This document shows positions 26,697-35,209 of a stretch of 36,169 bases of DNA, one piece after another (within the stretch, counting starts at the first letter, position 1; each line of letters starts with the position of its first letter). Below the pieces are notes generated by a model. The model saw nothing but the letters and a program-made list of their open reading frames with translations, ran no database searches and had not been told where the DNA came from. This DNA is from Sandaracinus sp. (GTDB lineage Bacteria > Myxococcota_A > Polyangia > Polyangiales > Houyiibacteriaceae), in the NCBI GenBank assembly GCA_002699025.1, contig PABA01000001.1, positions 1 to 36,169 of the forward strand, written 5' to 3'. Made by a program: the position numbers and the translations under genes.

Positions 26697-27820
26697 ATGA
26701 GGTAAGCCGAACGGTTCGACGGGGGGTGTGGCACAGGTGGGCGTCGTGCCTCGTTGCGTCGATGGTGACTAGCTTGGTAGCTGGCGGCTGCCGAGGACGA
26801 GACGAATCGTCGAACGAAAGACCAGCTGGCGGCACGCCTCCATGCACCGCGCAGATCGTCACGGCCGAGGAAGATGCCAGCCCTCCGGTCATTCGCATTG
26901 TCGGCACCGTCGAGCCGCTGCGGCGGGCGAGTCCGGCAGCTCGCGTGATGGCGACGGCGACGCGCGCAGACTTCCGCGAAGGCGATCGCGTGGCGCAGGG
27001 GCAGGTGCTAGTGCAGCTCGACACGAGAGATCTGACCACCGCGATGCGGCAGGCGCGCACAGCTCGAGATTCGACGCAAACAGCCCTCCGGCTCGCGCGC
27101 GCGAACGTCGAGCGCATGCGCGCGCTTCACGCATCCGGAGACGTCCCTCGACCGCAGCTCGACCAAGCGGAGGCGGCGCTGGCGCAAGCCGAGGCCGCGG
27201 CCGCATCGGGAACCGCCGCCGTGGCCACTGTCGGCGTGAATCTCTCCTACGCGCAGGTCGTCGCGCCCTTCGACGGTGTCGTCGCCCTGCGCTTGGTCGA
27301 GGTTGGCAACCTCATCGCTCCGGGCCAACCGGTGGCCGTCATCGAGGACGATACGCGGCTGCGAATCGTGGCACCCGTAGGCACCGATCTGGCACGGCAG
27401 GTGGTCCCGGATCGCGAAGTGAGCGTCGAGATCGCCGACGCGCGGACGTCGGGCAAGGTGGAGAGCGTGGTCTCCTCCGGCGACGTGCGCGCTCCGGGGC
27501 TGCGCATGCAGGTCATCGTCGAGAACGCCGACCGTGCCTATCGGCCCGGAATGGTAGCGACCTTAGAGCTCCCGCGCGACGGCAATGGCAGCGCCGCGGC
27601 GCGAATTCCGCGCGCAGCGATCTTCGAGCGTGGACAGCTCACCGGGGTCTTCGTGGTGGACGAGCGGTCGGAGGCCAGGCTGCGGTGGGTCGTGATCGGC
27701 GAAGACCCCGGTGACACGGTGCGTGTGCTGTCCGGCCTCCGGGTCGGTGAGCAGGTCGCCGTCGCACCCGACGCCCAGTGCTTGTCCGATGGGCGACGTG
27801 TGACGGCGGTGCCCCAATGA
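26693..27820 (+). CDS. RND efflux periplasmic adaptor (membrane-fusion lipoprotein)
   Basis: 375 residues. The N-terminus has a hydrophobic segment ending LVAGGC, so it is probably lipidated at C33 (a lipobox with small residues). Order of domains: first lipoyl half (VGTVEPLRRASPAARV, about 69-95, with GDRVAQGQVLVQLD at 97-110), alpha-hairpin (about 110-170), second lipoyl half (VVAPFDGVVALRLVEVGNLI, about 188-210), beta-barrel (VEIADARTSGKVESVVS...), and membrane-proximal part (VVDERSEARLRWVVIGEDPG). It bridges the TolC-like channel and the pump. Overlaps both neighbours by ATGA. Confidence 0.92.
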   Translation: MNEVSRTVRRGVWHRWASCLVASMVTSLVAGGCRGRDESSNERPAGGTPPCTAQIVTAEEDASPPVIRIVGTVEPLRRASPAARVMATATRADFREGDRVAQGQVLVQLDTRDLTTAMRQARTARDSTQTALRLARANVERMRALHASGDVPRPQLDQAEAALAQAEAAAASGTAAVATVGVNLSYAQVVAPFDGVVALRLVEVGNLIAPGQPVAVIEDDTRLRIVAPVGTDLARQVVPDREVSVEIADARTSGKVESVVSSGDVRAPGLRMQVIVENADRAYRPGMVATLELPRDGNGSAAARIPRAAIFERGQLTGVFVVDERSEARLRWVVIGEDPGDTVRVLSGLRVGEQVAVAPDAQCLSDGRRVTAVPQ

Positions 27821-30800
27821 GCGACGAGCAGCAGGCAATGGGATTCTCGGCCCGCGTCGCGGGCATGTTCATTCGCTCGAAGCTGACGCCGCTCATCATC
27901 CTCGTGTCCCTCGCTCTCGGGATCCTCGCGACCTACACCACGGCCAGGGAGGAGGACCCGTCGGTCACCGTCACCGTGGCCGATGTGCTCGTCGCGTTCC
28001 CCGGTCGCGGCACGACGGACGTGGACGAGCGAATCGCTCGTCCGGTGGCGGCGTGGATCCTCGAGCTCCCCACGGTCGAGCATGTCATCAGCTCAGCCAC
28101 GGACGACGGCGCCATGTTCGTCGTGCAGTTCCGGGAAGGCATCGAACGCGATCAGGCGTTGAGCCAGCTCTACGAACGCCTGAACGCGAACAGGGACTCG
28201 CTGCCCGCGGGGGTCCCCGCGCCGTTGGTGGTGCCAAGGGGCATCGAGGACGTTCCCGTCCTGGCGGTCACGCTCTGGCACGAGACGGACGACGCCGTCC
28301 TGGTTCGCAGGTTGGCCGCCGAGCTGGCCACCGAGCTCGAGGGGCTCCCCGGGGTGTCCCGCGTGCAGCTCACGGGAGGCGCTCGCCGGGAGATCGTCGT
28401 CGAGCTCGACGCGAGCCGGCTCGCGGAACGAGGCCTGGCCGCGGACCGGGTGGTCCAAGCCGTCCAGGCGGCCAACGTTCGCCTCCCGGCGGGCGAGCTG
28501 GCGGGCCCTGGCGGCGCCTTTCGCGTCGAGACCGGCGCGCTCCTCTCGTCGGCCCAAGACGTCGAGGCGCTGGTCGTCGGAGCCACCTCGGGCGGGCCGG
28601 TCTACCTCAGGGACATCGCAACTGTTCGTGACGGCGTGGCCGAATCACGAAGTTACGTGTCACACCTGCAGCGGGGCGCGGGCTGGTCGTCGCACGCCGC
28701 CGTGACCTTGGCGCTTCACAAAATCCGCGGCGTCGACGCGGCGGCCCTCACGGAGCGGGCACGGGGCCTCCTCGACCGCCTCGGGCCCGAGCTCCTGCCG
28801 CGCGACGTCCATCTGAGCGTCACGCGCGACGCGGGACGAACCGCGACGCACCGGGTGGTCACGTTGATCGAGCACATGGCCATCGCGACGCTCGTCGTCG
28901 TCGTCCTCATCGCGCTGGCGCTCGGTCGGCGCGAAGCCGTCATCGTGGCGATCGTGATTCCGGCGACGCTCGCGATCGTGCCGTTCGTCTACAAGATGAC
29001 GGGGTTCACGCTGAACCGCATGACGCTGTCGGCGATGATCTTCGCGATCGGGATCCTCGTCGACGACGCGATCGTCATCATCGAGAACATTCACCGCCAC
29101 TACCAGGAACGCATCGCCGAAAAAGACCTGGTTCGCGTCACGCTCGAGTCCGTGCGCGAGGTCGGTAACCCGACCATCCTCGCCACCTTTACGGTCGTTG
29201 CGGCGTTGATGCCCACCGCGTTCGTCTCGGGCATGATCGGACAGTTCCTGCGCGCGCTGCCGATCGGCGCCTCGGTCGCGATGGTCTACTCGCTGTTCGT
29301 CGCCCTCGTGGTGACGCCGTACCTCGCCTACCGCCTGCTGAGACACCCCAGTCGTGAGAGCGGCTCTCACGATGCGGCGGGTGCGGCTGAGACCGCAGCG
29401 ATCCCTCGACGTGGTTGGTATCGACGCAGCCTCGAGTGGGTGATGGCGCGTCGCTGGCGCGCGGTCGGCGTCTGGGCCGCGGCCATCCTCATGCTCCTCG
29501 GATCGCTGGGGCTCGTCGTTGCTCGCGTAGCCGTCGTCAAGATGCTGCCACTCGGCGATGTGGACGAGATGTCTGTGATGATCGATCTGCCGCCCACCTC
29601 CACGCTCGAGGAGACCCACGGACGCGTCACCGACGTCGCGCGGGCGCTCGAGAAGATTCCGGAGATCGTCTCGTGTCAGGCCTACGTGGGAACGGCGGGG
29701 CCCATCACGTTCCAGGGCGTGGCACGCCACTACATGCTGAGGCAGCAAGCCTACCAGGCCGAGCTTCAGATCCAGCTGGCGCCGAGTGGGGATCGGTCGC
29801 GAACCAGCCATGAGATCGCCGCCGAGGTGCGCCGCGTAGTGTCCGAGGAGCTCGAACACGACCACGCGTGGTTTACGGTCGCCGAGCTCCCTCCCGGTCC
29901 TCCAGTGCAGGCTTCCTTGGTTGCAGAGGTATATGGACCCGACGAAGAAAGTCGGATGGCGCTCGCGCAGCAGGTGAAGCGGTTGTTCGAGACGACTCCG
30001 GACATCGTCGATGTGGACTGGTCGGCGCGCCGTGGTCCTCCGGTGCTTCGCTACGATGTAGATCAGCAGCGCGCGGCCGTCCGGGGCGTCGTTCCGGCGC
30101 AAGTGGCGACCACGGTTCGCACGCTGGTCCACGGCGACAGCAGCGTATGGGCCCACCTTCCGAGGGAACGAGAGCCCGTCGCCGTGAGGCTCCAGCTCGC
30201 ACGCGCCCAGCGCGCCAGCGAGGCAGATCTCCGCTCCTTGTACTTCAGCTCGATGCTCGGAACGTCGGTCCCGGCCTCGGACGTTGGGAGCCTGCGCCGC
30301 ATGGATGGCACCCACACGCTGCTTCGCAAGGACCTGCAGCCCTTCGTTTCCGTGACGGCGGAGGTCACCGGGGCCGGACCGATTTACAGCGCCATCGATC
30401 TGAGTCCGCGACTGCGCGAGGAGGCTGGCCCCGGTGAGCGACCCGTTCGCGTTCTCTGGAACTCGGACGCGCCTGACTCGGACGAGCGTGCCGTTCGCTG
30501 GGGTGGGGAGTGGACGGTAACCTACGAGCTGTTCCGCGATCTGGGCGCCGCATTCGCGGTCGTCTTGCTGCTCATCTACGTGATGCTCGTCGCTTGGTAT
30601 CACTCCTTCCTCGTCCCGTGGATCGTCATGCTGCCGATCCCGATGGCCTTCATCGGCGTGATCCCGGGGCACGTCATCCTTGGTAAGCCGCTCTCGGGAA
30701 TGGCCGTGATCGGCGTGATCGCTCTCGCCGGGCTGATGGTTCGGAACTCGATTCTCCTGGTCGACTTAGCAAGGCAGCGCGTCGCGGCTGGCATGGACGT

Positions 30801-31035
30801 GCGAGAGGCGGTGTTGCTCGCGGGCGAGACGCGGTTGCGGCCGATCCTCCTGACCGCGCTGACCGTCGTGCTCGGCGATGGCGTCCTGTTCTTCGATCCG
30901 CTGCTCCAAGGACTCGGGCTCACGATGGCCTCGGGCGCGCTGTTCGCTACCGCCTTGACGCTTGGGCTCGTGCCGCTCGCCTACTACCAGCTGATGTCGG
31001 TCCTCCACCGGGGCCAGCGCAGGACGGACGCGTGA
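27817..31035 (+). CDS. RND-family efflux pump (inner-membrane permease)
   Basis: 1072 residues, normal for the family. TM1 lies at about 23-41 and two large periplasmic loops are followed by two blocks of TM helices (about 350-560 and 890-1060). The proton-relay motif is GILVDDAIVIIENI, with D416 and D417 in TM4 as in AcrB D407/D408. The early motif REEDPSVTVTVADVLVAFPG and the style resemble HAE/heavy-metal-type RND pumps that recognise EEDP; the exact substrate is unclear. TM11-12 carry GMAVIGVIALAGLMVRNSIL and RLRPILLTALTVVLGDGVLF. It is the main transporter of the operon. Confidence 0.93.
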   Translation: MSDEQQAMGFSARVAGMFIRSKLTPLIILVSLALGILATYTTAREEDPSVTVTVADVLVAFPGRGTTDVDERIARPVAAWILELPTVEHVISSATDDGAMFVVQFREGIERDQALSQLYERLNANRDSLPAGVPAPLVVPRGIEDVPVLAVTLWHETDDAVLVRRLAAELATELEGLPGVSRVQLTGGARREIVVELDASRLAERGLAADRVVQAVQAANVRLPAGELAGPGGAFRVETGALLSSAQDVEALVVGATSGGPVYLRDIATVRDGVAESRSYVSHLQRGAGWSSHAAVTLALHKIRGVDAAALTERARGLLDRLGPELLPRDVHLSVTRDAGRTATHRVVTLIEHMAIATLVVVVLIALALGRREAVIVAIVIPATLAIVPFVYKMTGFTLNRMTLSAMIFAIGILVDDAIVIIENIHRHYQERIAEKDLVRVTLESVREVGNPTILATFTVVAALMPTAFVSGMIGQFLRALPIGASVAMVYSLFVALVVTPYLAYRLLRHPSRESGSHDAAGAAETAAIPRRGWYRRSLEWVMARRWRAVGVWAAAILMLLGSLGLVVARVAVVKMLPLGDVDEMSVMIDLPPTSTLEETHGRVTDVARALEKIPEIVSCQAYVGTAGPITFQGVARHYMLRQQAYQAELQIQLAPSGDRSRTSHEIAAEVRRVVSEELEHDHAWFTVAELPPGPPVQASLVAEVYGPDEESRMALAQQVKRLFETTPDIVDVDWSARRGPPVLRYDVDQQRAAVRGVVPAQVATTVRTLVHGDSSVWAHLPREREPVAVRLQLARAQRASEADLRSLYFSSMLGTSVPASDVGSLRRMDGTHTLLRKDLQPFVSVTAEVTGAGPIYSAIDLSPRLREEAGPGERPVRVLWNSDAPDSDERAVRWGGEWTVTYELFRDLGAAFAVVLLLIYVMLVAWYHSFLVPWIVMLPIPMAFIGVIPGHVILGKPLSGMAVIGVIALAGLMVRNSILLVDLARQRVAAGMDVREAVLLAGETRLRPILLTALTVVLGDGVLFFDPLLQGLGLTMASGALFATALTLGLVPLAYYQLMSVLHRGQRRTDA

Positions 31036-31790
31036 TGCGGCCCGATGCGTCTCGTGCTGAAACCTCGCCGGTGGCTCGTCCAGGCCTCGTCGACATCTTG
31101 AGGACCGGCCTCGTCGTCGTGGGCGGCGCCCCGCTGCTCGCGGCGTCGCTCGCCAGCGAGCTGCGCTGGCCGGTCGACGAGGCGTCCCGGCTAGCCAAGG
31201 CGCAGCACCTGGGACGCCGCGCACTCTCGCTCCTCGGTGTGGAGCTCGAGTGCCTCGGCGTGGAGCGCATCCCGCGCGAGGGCGGCCTCGTCTTCATGTG
31301 GAACCAGGAGTCGCATCTCGACCACCTGGTGCTTGCGGCGGTCATGCCGCGACCCGTCTTCTCCCTCTACAACAACGAGGTTCGCCGCGTTCCCGTGTAT
31401 GGAGAGTACCTGCGGCGCACCGGTCACGTGTGGGTCGATCGTAACGACGAGTCGCAGTGGCGACCAGCGGTGGCCGCCGCAGCCGCGCGTGTGAGCGCGG
31501 GCGAATGCGTTCTCGTCAGCCCCGAGGGGACGCGAAGCCCCGACGGCAAGCTCTTGCCGATGAAGCGCGGAGCGTTCCTGCTGGCTGAGGCCGCCGATCG
31601 CCCGATCGTCCTCGTCACCCTGATCGGGGGGCATCAGCGACTACCGCGCGGCGCGGCCGTCGTCCGACGTGGTCGCCTGCGCGCGGTGTTCTCGGACCCG
31701 ATCCCACGCCCGCAGGGCGACCTCGAGGAGTGGAAGCTAGCCGTGACCCACGGTTTCGATGAATGCAAACACCGATATGCCATGCAGTGA
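31035..31790 (+). CDS. PlsC-type acyltransferase with altered HX4D motif
   Basis: 251 residues from ATG 31035 (a GTG at 31032 directly precedes it); TGATG overlaps the pump stop. The fold is 1-acylglycerol-3-phosphate acyltransferase-like: block I WNQESHLDHLVLA (about 90-102), block III VSPEGTRSPDGKLLPMKRG (about 162-180), and GHVWVDRNDESQWRPAV. In block I the catalytic histidine of NHxSxxD is a glutamine (Q-x4-D), though a histidine sits three residues later (SHLDH). Membrane remodelling linked to efflux is possible; whether it is active is uncertain. Confidence 0.85.
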   Translation: MRPDASRAETSPVARPGLVDILRTGLVVVGGAPLLAASLASELRWPVDEASRLAKAQHLGRRALSLLGVELECLGVERIPREGGLVFMWNQESHLDHLVLAAVMPRPVFSLYNNEVRRVPVYGEYLRRTGHVWVDRNDESQWRPAVAAAAARVSAGECVLVSPEGTRSPDGKLLPMKRGAFLLAEAADRPIVLVTLIGGHQRLPRGAAVVRRGRLRAVFSDPIPRPQGDLEEWKLAVTHGFDECKHRYAMQ

Positions 31791-31952
31791 GCTCGACGCT
31801 GGCTCCATTCGTGTCCCTGCAGAGCGCTCGTAACCACGCGGCCAGAACCCACGCGTGACAGAGGTCGAGCTCCTCATCGTTGGTCGCATGGACAAGGCAT
31901 GGAGGTTTCATGGCTTGACATAGGGTTCTGTTTACATCACGCTCTTGGTCGG

Positions 31953-32624
31953 ATGACCAAGGAAGCGCTCAGGACCTTCGACGAAGCCGGGCTCCTCGAT
32001 ACCGCCGCTCGGCTGTTCCGGCAGAAGGGGTTTGCGGCCACGACGCTCCGGGAGATCGCGCAGGCGGCAGGCGTTCTGCCCGGCAGCATCCACTATCGGT
32101 ATCCGGCCAAGGAGGCGCTCCTCGTCGCGCTCATGGACCGGGCCATCGAGCGGGCGATCGCCGCGGTTCGGACCGCTGCCGCCCAGAGCTCCGACCCCAC
32201 CGAGCGGGTCCGCTTGGGGCTCCGCGCTCACCTGCATCTGCTGCTCTCCGGAGACGACGGGGTCTACGTCCTTCTGTACGACTGGCGTTCTCTCACGGGG
32301 CGGGCGCGCGATGAGATCGTCCGCCTCCGCGATCGCTACGAGGCCTTCTGGGACGGGATGCTCTACGAGGCAGCCGGCGCGGGCCGCCTCCGGCCAGGGG
32401 TCGATCTCAAGCTCGTTCGGCTGTTCGGGTTCGGCGCCGCGAACTGGGTCGCGACCTGGTACTCGCCAGATGGCGACCGCACCCCAGAGCAGATCGCCGA
32501 CGTCTTCTGGTCGTACATGGCGCTCGGCCTTCTCTCGGACGATCAGCGTGCCGTCACGCCGGCGAACATGCCGGCGCCCGAGCCCCCGTCACCCCCGTCA
32601 CCATCGCCCGAGGAGGGCCGATAG
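31953..32624 (+). CDS. TetR-family regulator heading the diiron-protein operon
   Basis: 223 residues from ATG 31953 (the frame is open upstream; this start aligns with the family). HTH: GLLDTAARLFRQKGFAATTL, REIAQAAGVLPGSIHYRYPA, KEALLVALMDR (about 13-62). The C-terminal ligand domain is helical. A perfect -35 hexamer TTGACA lies at 31915-31920, but no good -10 follows at the usual distance; TTTACATC (31931-31938) could be an operator half-site. The stop is immediately followed by the diiron gene ATG. In related lipid-metabolism clusters such regulators respond to acyl-CoA; that is inference. Confidence 0.9.
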   Translation: MTKEALRTFDEAGLLDTAARLFRQKGFAATTLREIAQAAGVLPGSIHYRYPAKEALLVALMDRAIERAIAAVRTAAAQSSDPTERVRLGLRAHLHLLLSGDDGVYVLLYDWRSLTGRARDEIVRLRDRYEAFWDGMLYEAAGAGRLRPGVDLKLVRLFGFGAANWVATWYSPDGDRTPEQIADVFWSYMALGLLSDDQRAVTPANMPAPEPPSPPSPSPEEGR

Positions 32625-33773
32625 ATGCGACTCAACAAGATCCTCGTGAACCTCGGCGAGGGAGCCAACCTGGCGCGCGACGTGGGCAGCCGCGGCGACT
32701 TGCGCGCGCTGGCCTCGATGCTGGGACCCGCGTTCCGCGGCCTCGTCCTGCAGCGCGGCAAGGGAGAGGCGCTGACCTCGATGAAGCTCGACTACGCGGC
32801 GGCGTTCGACTGGCGCTATCGACGCGAGTTCCCGGCGATGGCGAGGCTCTACGAGGCCGCCAAGACGTCGCAATGGAACGCATCGACGGACATCGACTGG
32901 TCGCGGACGGTCGATCCCGACGATGCGGAACGACCTCTCTTGCCAGACTCGTTCCTGCCGATGGCCGAGCTTCCTGGCTTCAAGAACGCGACGCCGGCGG
33001 AGCGGAACAAGCAGGTGCACTCGCTGCTCGCGTGGCTCCTCTCCCAGTTCCTCCACGGCGAGCAGGGCGCGCTCTTCGCGGCAGCCCAGGTGACGGAGGC
33101 GGTGCCGTGGCTCGACGCCAAGCTCTACGGGAGCACCCAGGTGGTCGACGAGGGGCGTCACGTCGAGGTCTTCCACACGTACCTCACGCAGAAGCTCGGG
33201 AAGCTCTACGACATCAACGACAACCTCTACGTCATCATCGATGCGTTGATGACCGATTCTCGGTGGGACGTGAAGTTCCTCGGGATGCAGATCATGATCG
33301 AGGGGCTCGCGCTCGGCGCGTTCGGGACCATCCGGCAGCTCACGGGCGACCCGCTCCTCAAGGACATCCTCAGGTATGTCATCACGGACGAAGCCCGCCA
33401 CGTCCACTATGGGGTCCTGGCGCTCCGCAACCTATACACGCACGAGCTGTCCGAGAAGGAGCGCCGCGAACGGGAGGACTGGGCGTTCGAGGTCGCGCTG
33501 CTTCTCCGCAACCGGTTCCTCGTGCACGAGTTCTACGACGAGTTTTACGCGCACGCGATGCCCCGCGCCCGCTGGAACCAGACCGTGACCGACTCCGGGA
33601 TGATGGTCTTCTTCAGGAAGACGATGTTCAAGCGCATCATCCCCAACCTGAAGCGCATCGGCCTCTTGAGCGACCGCGTGCGATCTCGCTACGAACAGGC
33701 CGGGCTCCTCGGATTCGAGCATGGCAAGGCGGCGCCGGAGCTCACAGCCGAGGATCTCCTGGATGACCGATGA
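32625..33773 (+). CDS. Ferritin-like diiron oxidase/oxygenase
   Basis: 382 residues. All six carboxylate-bridged diiron ligands are present in the usual E, ExxH, E, ExxH order: E146 (HGEQGALF), E176 and H179 (VDEGRHVEVF), E226 (MIEGLALGAF), E256 and H259 (TDEARHVHYG). The body is all-helical with a long N-terminal extension (1-140). The family is related to fatty-acid or aromatic diiron oxygenases and R2-like oxidases; the substrate is not determined. Company with a TetR regulator, thioesterase and transglutaminase-like protein suggests lipid or acyl-thioester oxidation. Overlaps the next gene by 11 nt. Confidence 0.85.
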   Translation: MRLNKILVNLGEGANLARDVGSRGDLRALASMLGPAFRGLVLQRGKGEALTSMKLDYAAAFDWRYRREFPAMARLYEAAKTSQWNASTDIDWSRTVDPDDAERPLLPDSFLPMAELPGFKNATPAERNKQVHSLLAWLLSQFLHGEQGALFAAAQVTEAVPWLDAKLYGSTQVVDEGRHVEVFHTYLTQKLGKLYDINDNLYVIIDALMTDSRWDVKFLGMQIMIEGLALGAFGTIRQLTGDPLLKDILRYVITDEARHVHYGVLALRNLYTHELSEKERREREDWAFEVALLLRNRFLVHEFYDEFYAHAMPRARWNQTVTDSGMMVFFRKTMFKRIIPNLKRIGLLSDRVRSRYEQAGLLGFEHGKAAPELTAEDLLDDR

Positions 33774-34344
33774 AGCGGAGGCAGGCTTGAATCGAGGATC
33801 GAGCGGTACGTTGGCGTCGACGTCGGAGGTTGGGTGGACGCCCATCGATCCGCTCGAGTCCGTCGGGACCGGTCGTTCCTTCGTGTCGGGTGAGCCGAGC
33901 GGTGACCGCTTGCGCGTGCGCTACTACCGACGGGAGCGAGACGGGGTGCTCGTCGGGAGGATCTGGTTCGGTCCGGGTGCCGAGGGACCACCTGGACATG
34001 CACACGGTGGCAGCATGGCTGCCGTGCTGGACGAGGCGATGGGGGCCGGCGCCTGGCTGGCCGGGCACGCGGTCGTAGCAGCCAAGCTGACCATCAACTT
34101 CCGGCGGATGCTCCCGCTGGAGAACGAGGTGCTGCTCGAGACCTGGGTGGAGCGAGTGGACGGCAAGAAGGTGATGACGCGCGGGCGCCTTTTCGATCGG
34201 GAGGGCGAACCCTACGCCGAAGGCGAAGGGCTCTTCATCATGATCGGGGGCGAGCGCTTCGGCACGCTGCTCGAGCGCGCCTCGAAGACGCTCGACAAGG
34301 CGCTCGGGAAGCCCACCAAGAAGCGCGAGCCCGGCGATGTCTGA
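33763..34344 (+). CDS. Hot-dog thioesterase (PaaI-like)
   Basis: 193 residues from ATG 33763, which overlaps the diiron stop; later starts are possible. The PaaI-type catalytic block is GHAHGGSMAAVLDEAMGAG (HGG at 81-83, D90), followed by the central strand KLTINFRRMLPLENEVLLE. The first 50 residues are an extension not expected of the core. It would hydrolyse an acyl-CoA or related thioester, perhaps the product or substrate of the diiron enzyme. Overlaps the following gene by 8 nt. Confidence 0.85.
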   Translation: MTDEAEAGLNRGSSGTLASTSEVGWTPIDPLESVGTGRSFVSGEPSGDRLRVRYYRRERDGVLVGRIWFGPGAEGPPGHAHGGSMAAVLDEAMGAGAWLAGHAVVAAKLTINFRRMLPLENEVLLETWVERVDGKKVMTRGRLFDREGEPYAEGEGLFIMIGGERFGTLLERASKTLDKALGKPTKKREPGDV

Positions 34345-35002
34345 CGACAGCGTCCCGATGCCGTCGCCGGACTCGTGTCTCGCGCCCACTCGATACGTCG
34401 AGTCCACGCATCCGGCCATCGTCGGCCTGGTCGACCGACTTCGCGTCCGCGAGCTCGCGCCCCCAGCCCGCGCGGCCACGCTGTTTCGGTTCGTCCGGGA
34501 CGAGATCCGTTACGAGTTCATGGCGAAGCTCACGCCGGAGGAGTACCTCGCCTCGCACGTGTTGCAAGAGGCGAGGGGGTTCTGCGTGCAGAAGGCGGTG
34601 CTCCTCTGCGCCCTGTCGCGTGCCGCCGAGGTGCCGTGCGCGATCGTGCTGAGCGACCTGCTCGATCAGAGCCTGTCCCCGAAGATCGCGAGAGCCCTCG
34701 GGACCAACGTGATGTTCCACCACGGCCTGAACGCTTTCTACCTCGAGGGGCGTTGGCTGAAGCTCGACGCGAGCTTGTCGCCCGACGTCACGACGAGGAA
34801 GGGGTATCGCGTCGTGGACTTCGACGGCACCCGAGAGGCGCTCCTGCCGGAGACGACGCTTACGGGCGCGCCCCACGCCACGTACGCGCGGTTCCACGGC
34901 ACGTACGCCGAGCTCCCCTTCGACCAGATGCTGAGCGCCTTCATGTCCGCCTACCAACACGTCGACATGCTGGCGCTGTCTCAGCGCGGCTTTCGCCTGT
35001 AG
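34337..35002 (+). CDS. Transglutaminase-like cysteine protein
   Basis: 221 residues. Transglutaminase-fold triad: C83 in ARGFCVQKAVLLCALSRA, H129 in MFHHGLNAFYLEG, and D144 in WLKLDASL. An earlier block, FRFVRDEIRYEF, fits the same domain. No signal peptide, so it is probably cytoplasmic. These proteins may act as proteases or acyl/peptide-handling enzymes; the substrate is unknown. It is the last gene of the tetR-diiron-thioesterase operon. The 207-nt gap after it (35003-35209) holds no gene I can support. Confidence 0.82.
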   Translation: MSDDSVPMPSPDSCLAPTRYVESTHPAIVGLVDRLRVRELAPPARAATLFRFVRDEIRYEFMAKLTPEEYLASHVLQEARGFCVQKAVLLCALSRAAEVPCAIVLSDLLDQSLSPKIARALGTNVMFHHGLNAFYLEGRWLKLDASLSPDVTTRKGYRVVDFDGTREALLPETTLTGAPHATYARFHGTYAELPFDQMLSAFMSAYQHVDMLALSQRGFRL

Positions 35003-35209
35003 GCGAGCGCATTCCAGTCGGGCACACGCGCGCCGAAGAAGGCGAAGGCGACGCGAGCGGGATGACCTGCAGCGCGGCAGCCGAGCCGAGTGACCTGGAT
35101 GGTTGGGCTCGACGGAGCGCCGCCTGCGATCAACCGGCACCGGGGTCACGATCGTGTGAGCTCGTCGATGTCCGCCGCGTGTTGAAGGAGCTCGAGCGTA
35201 ACCTTGCGT

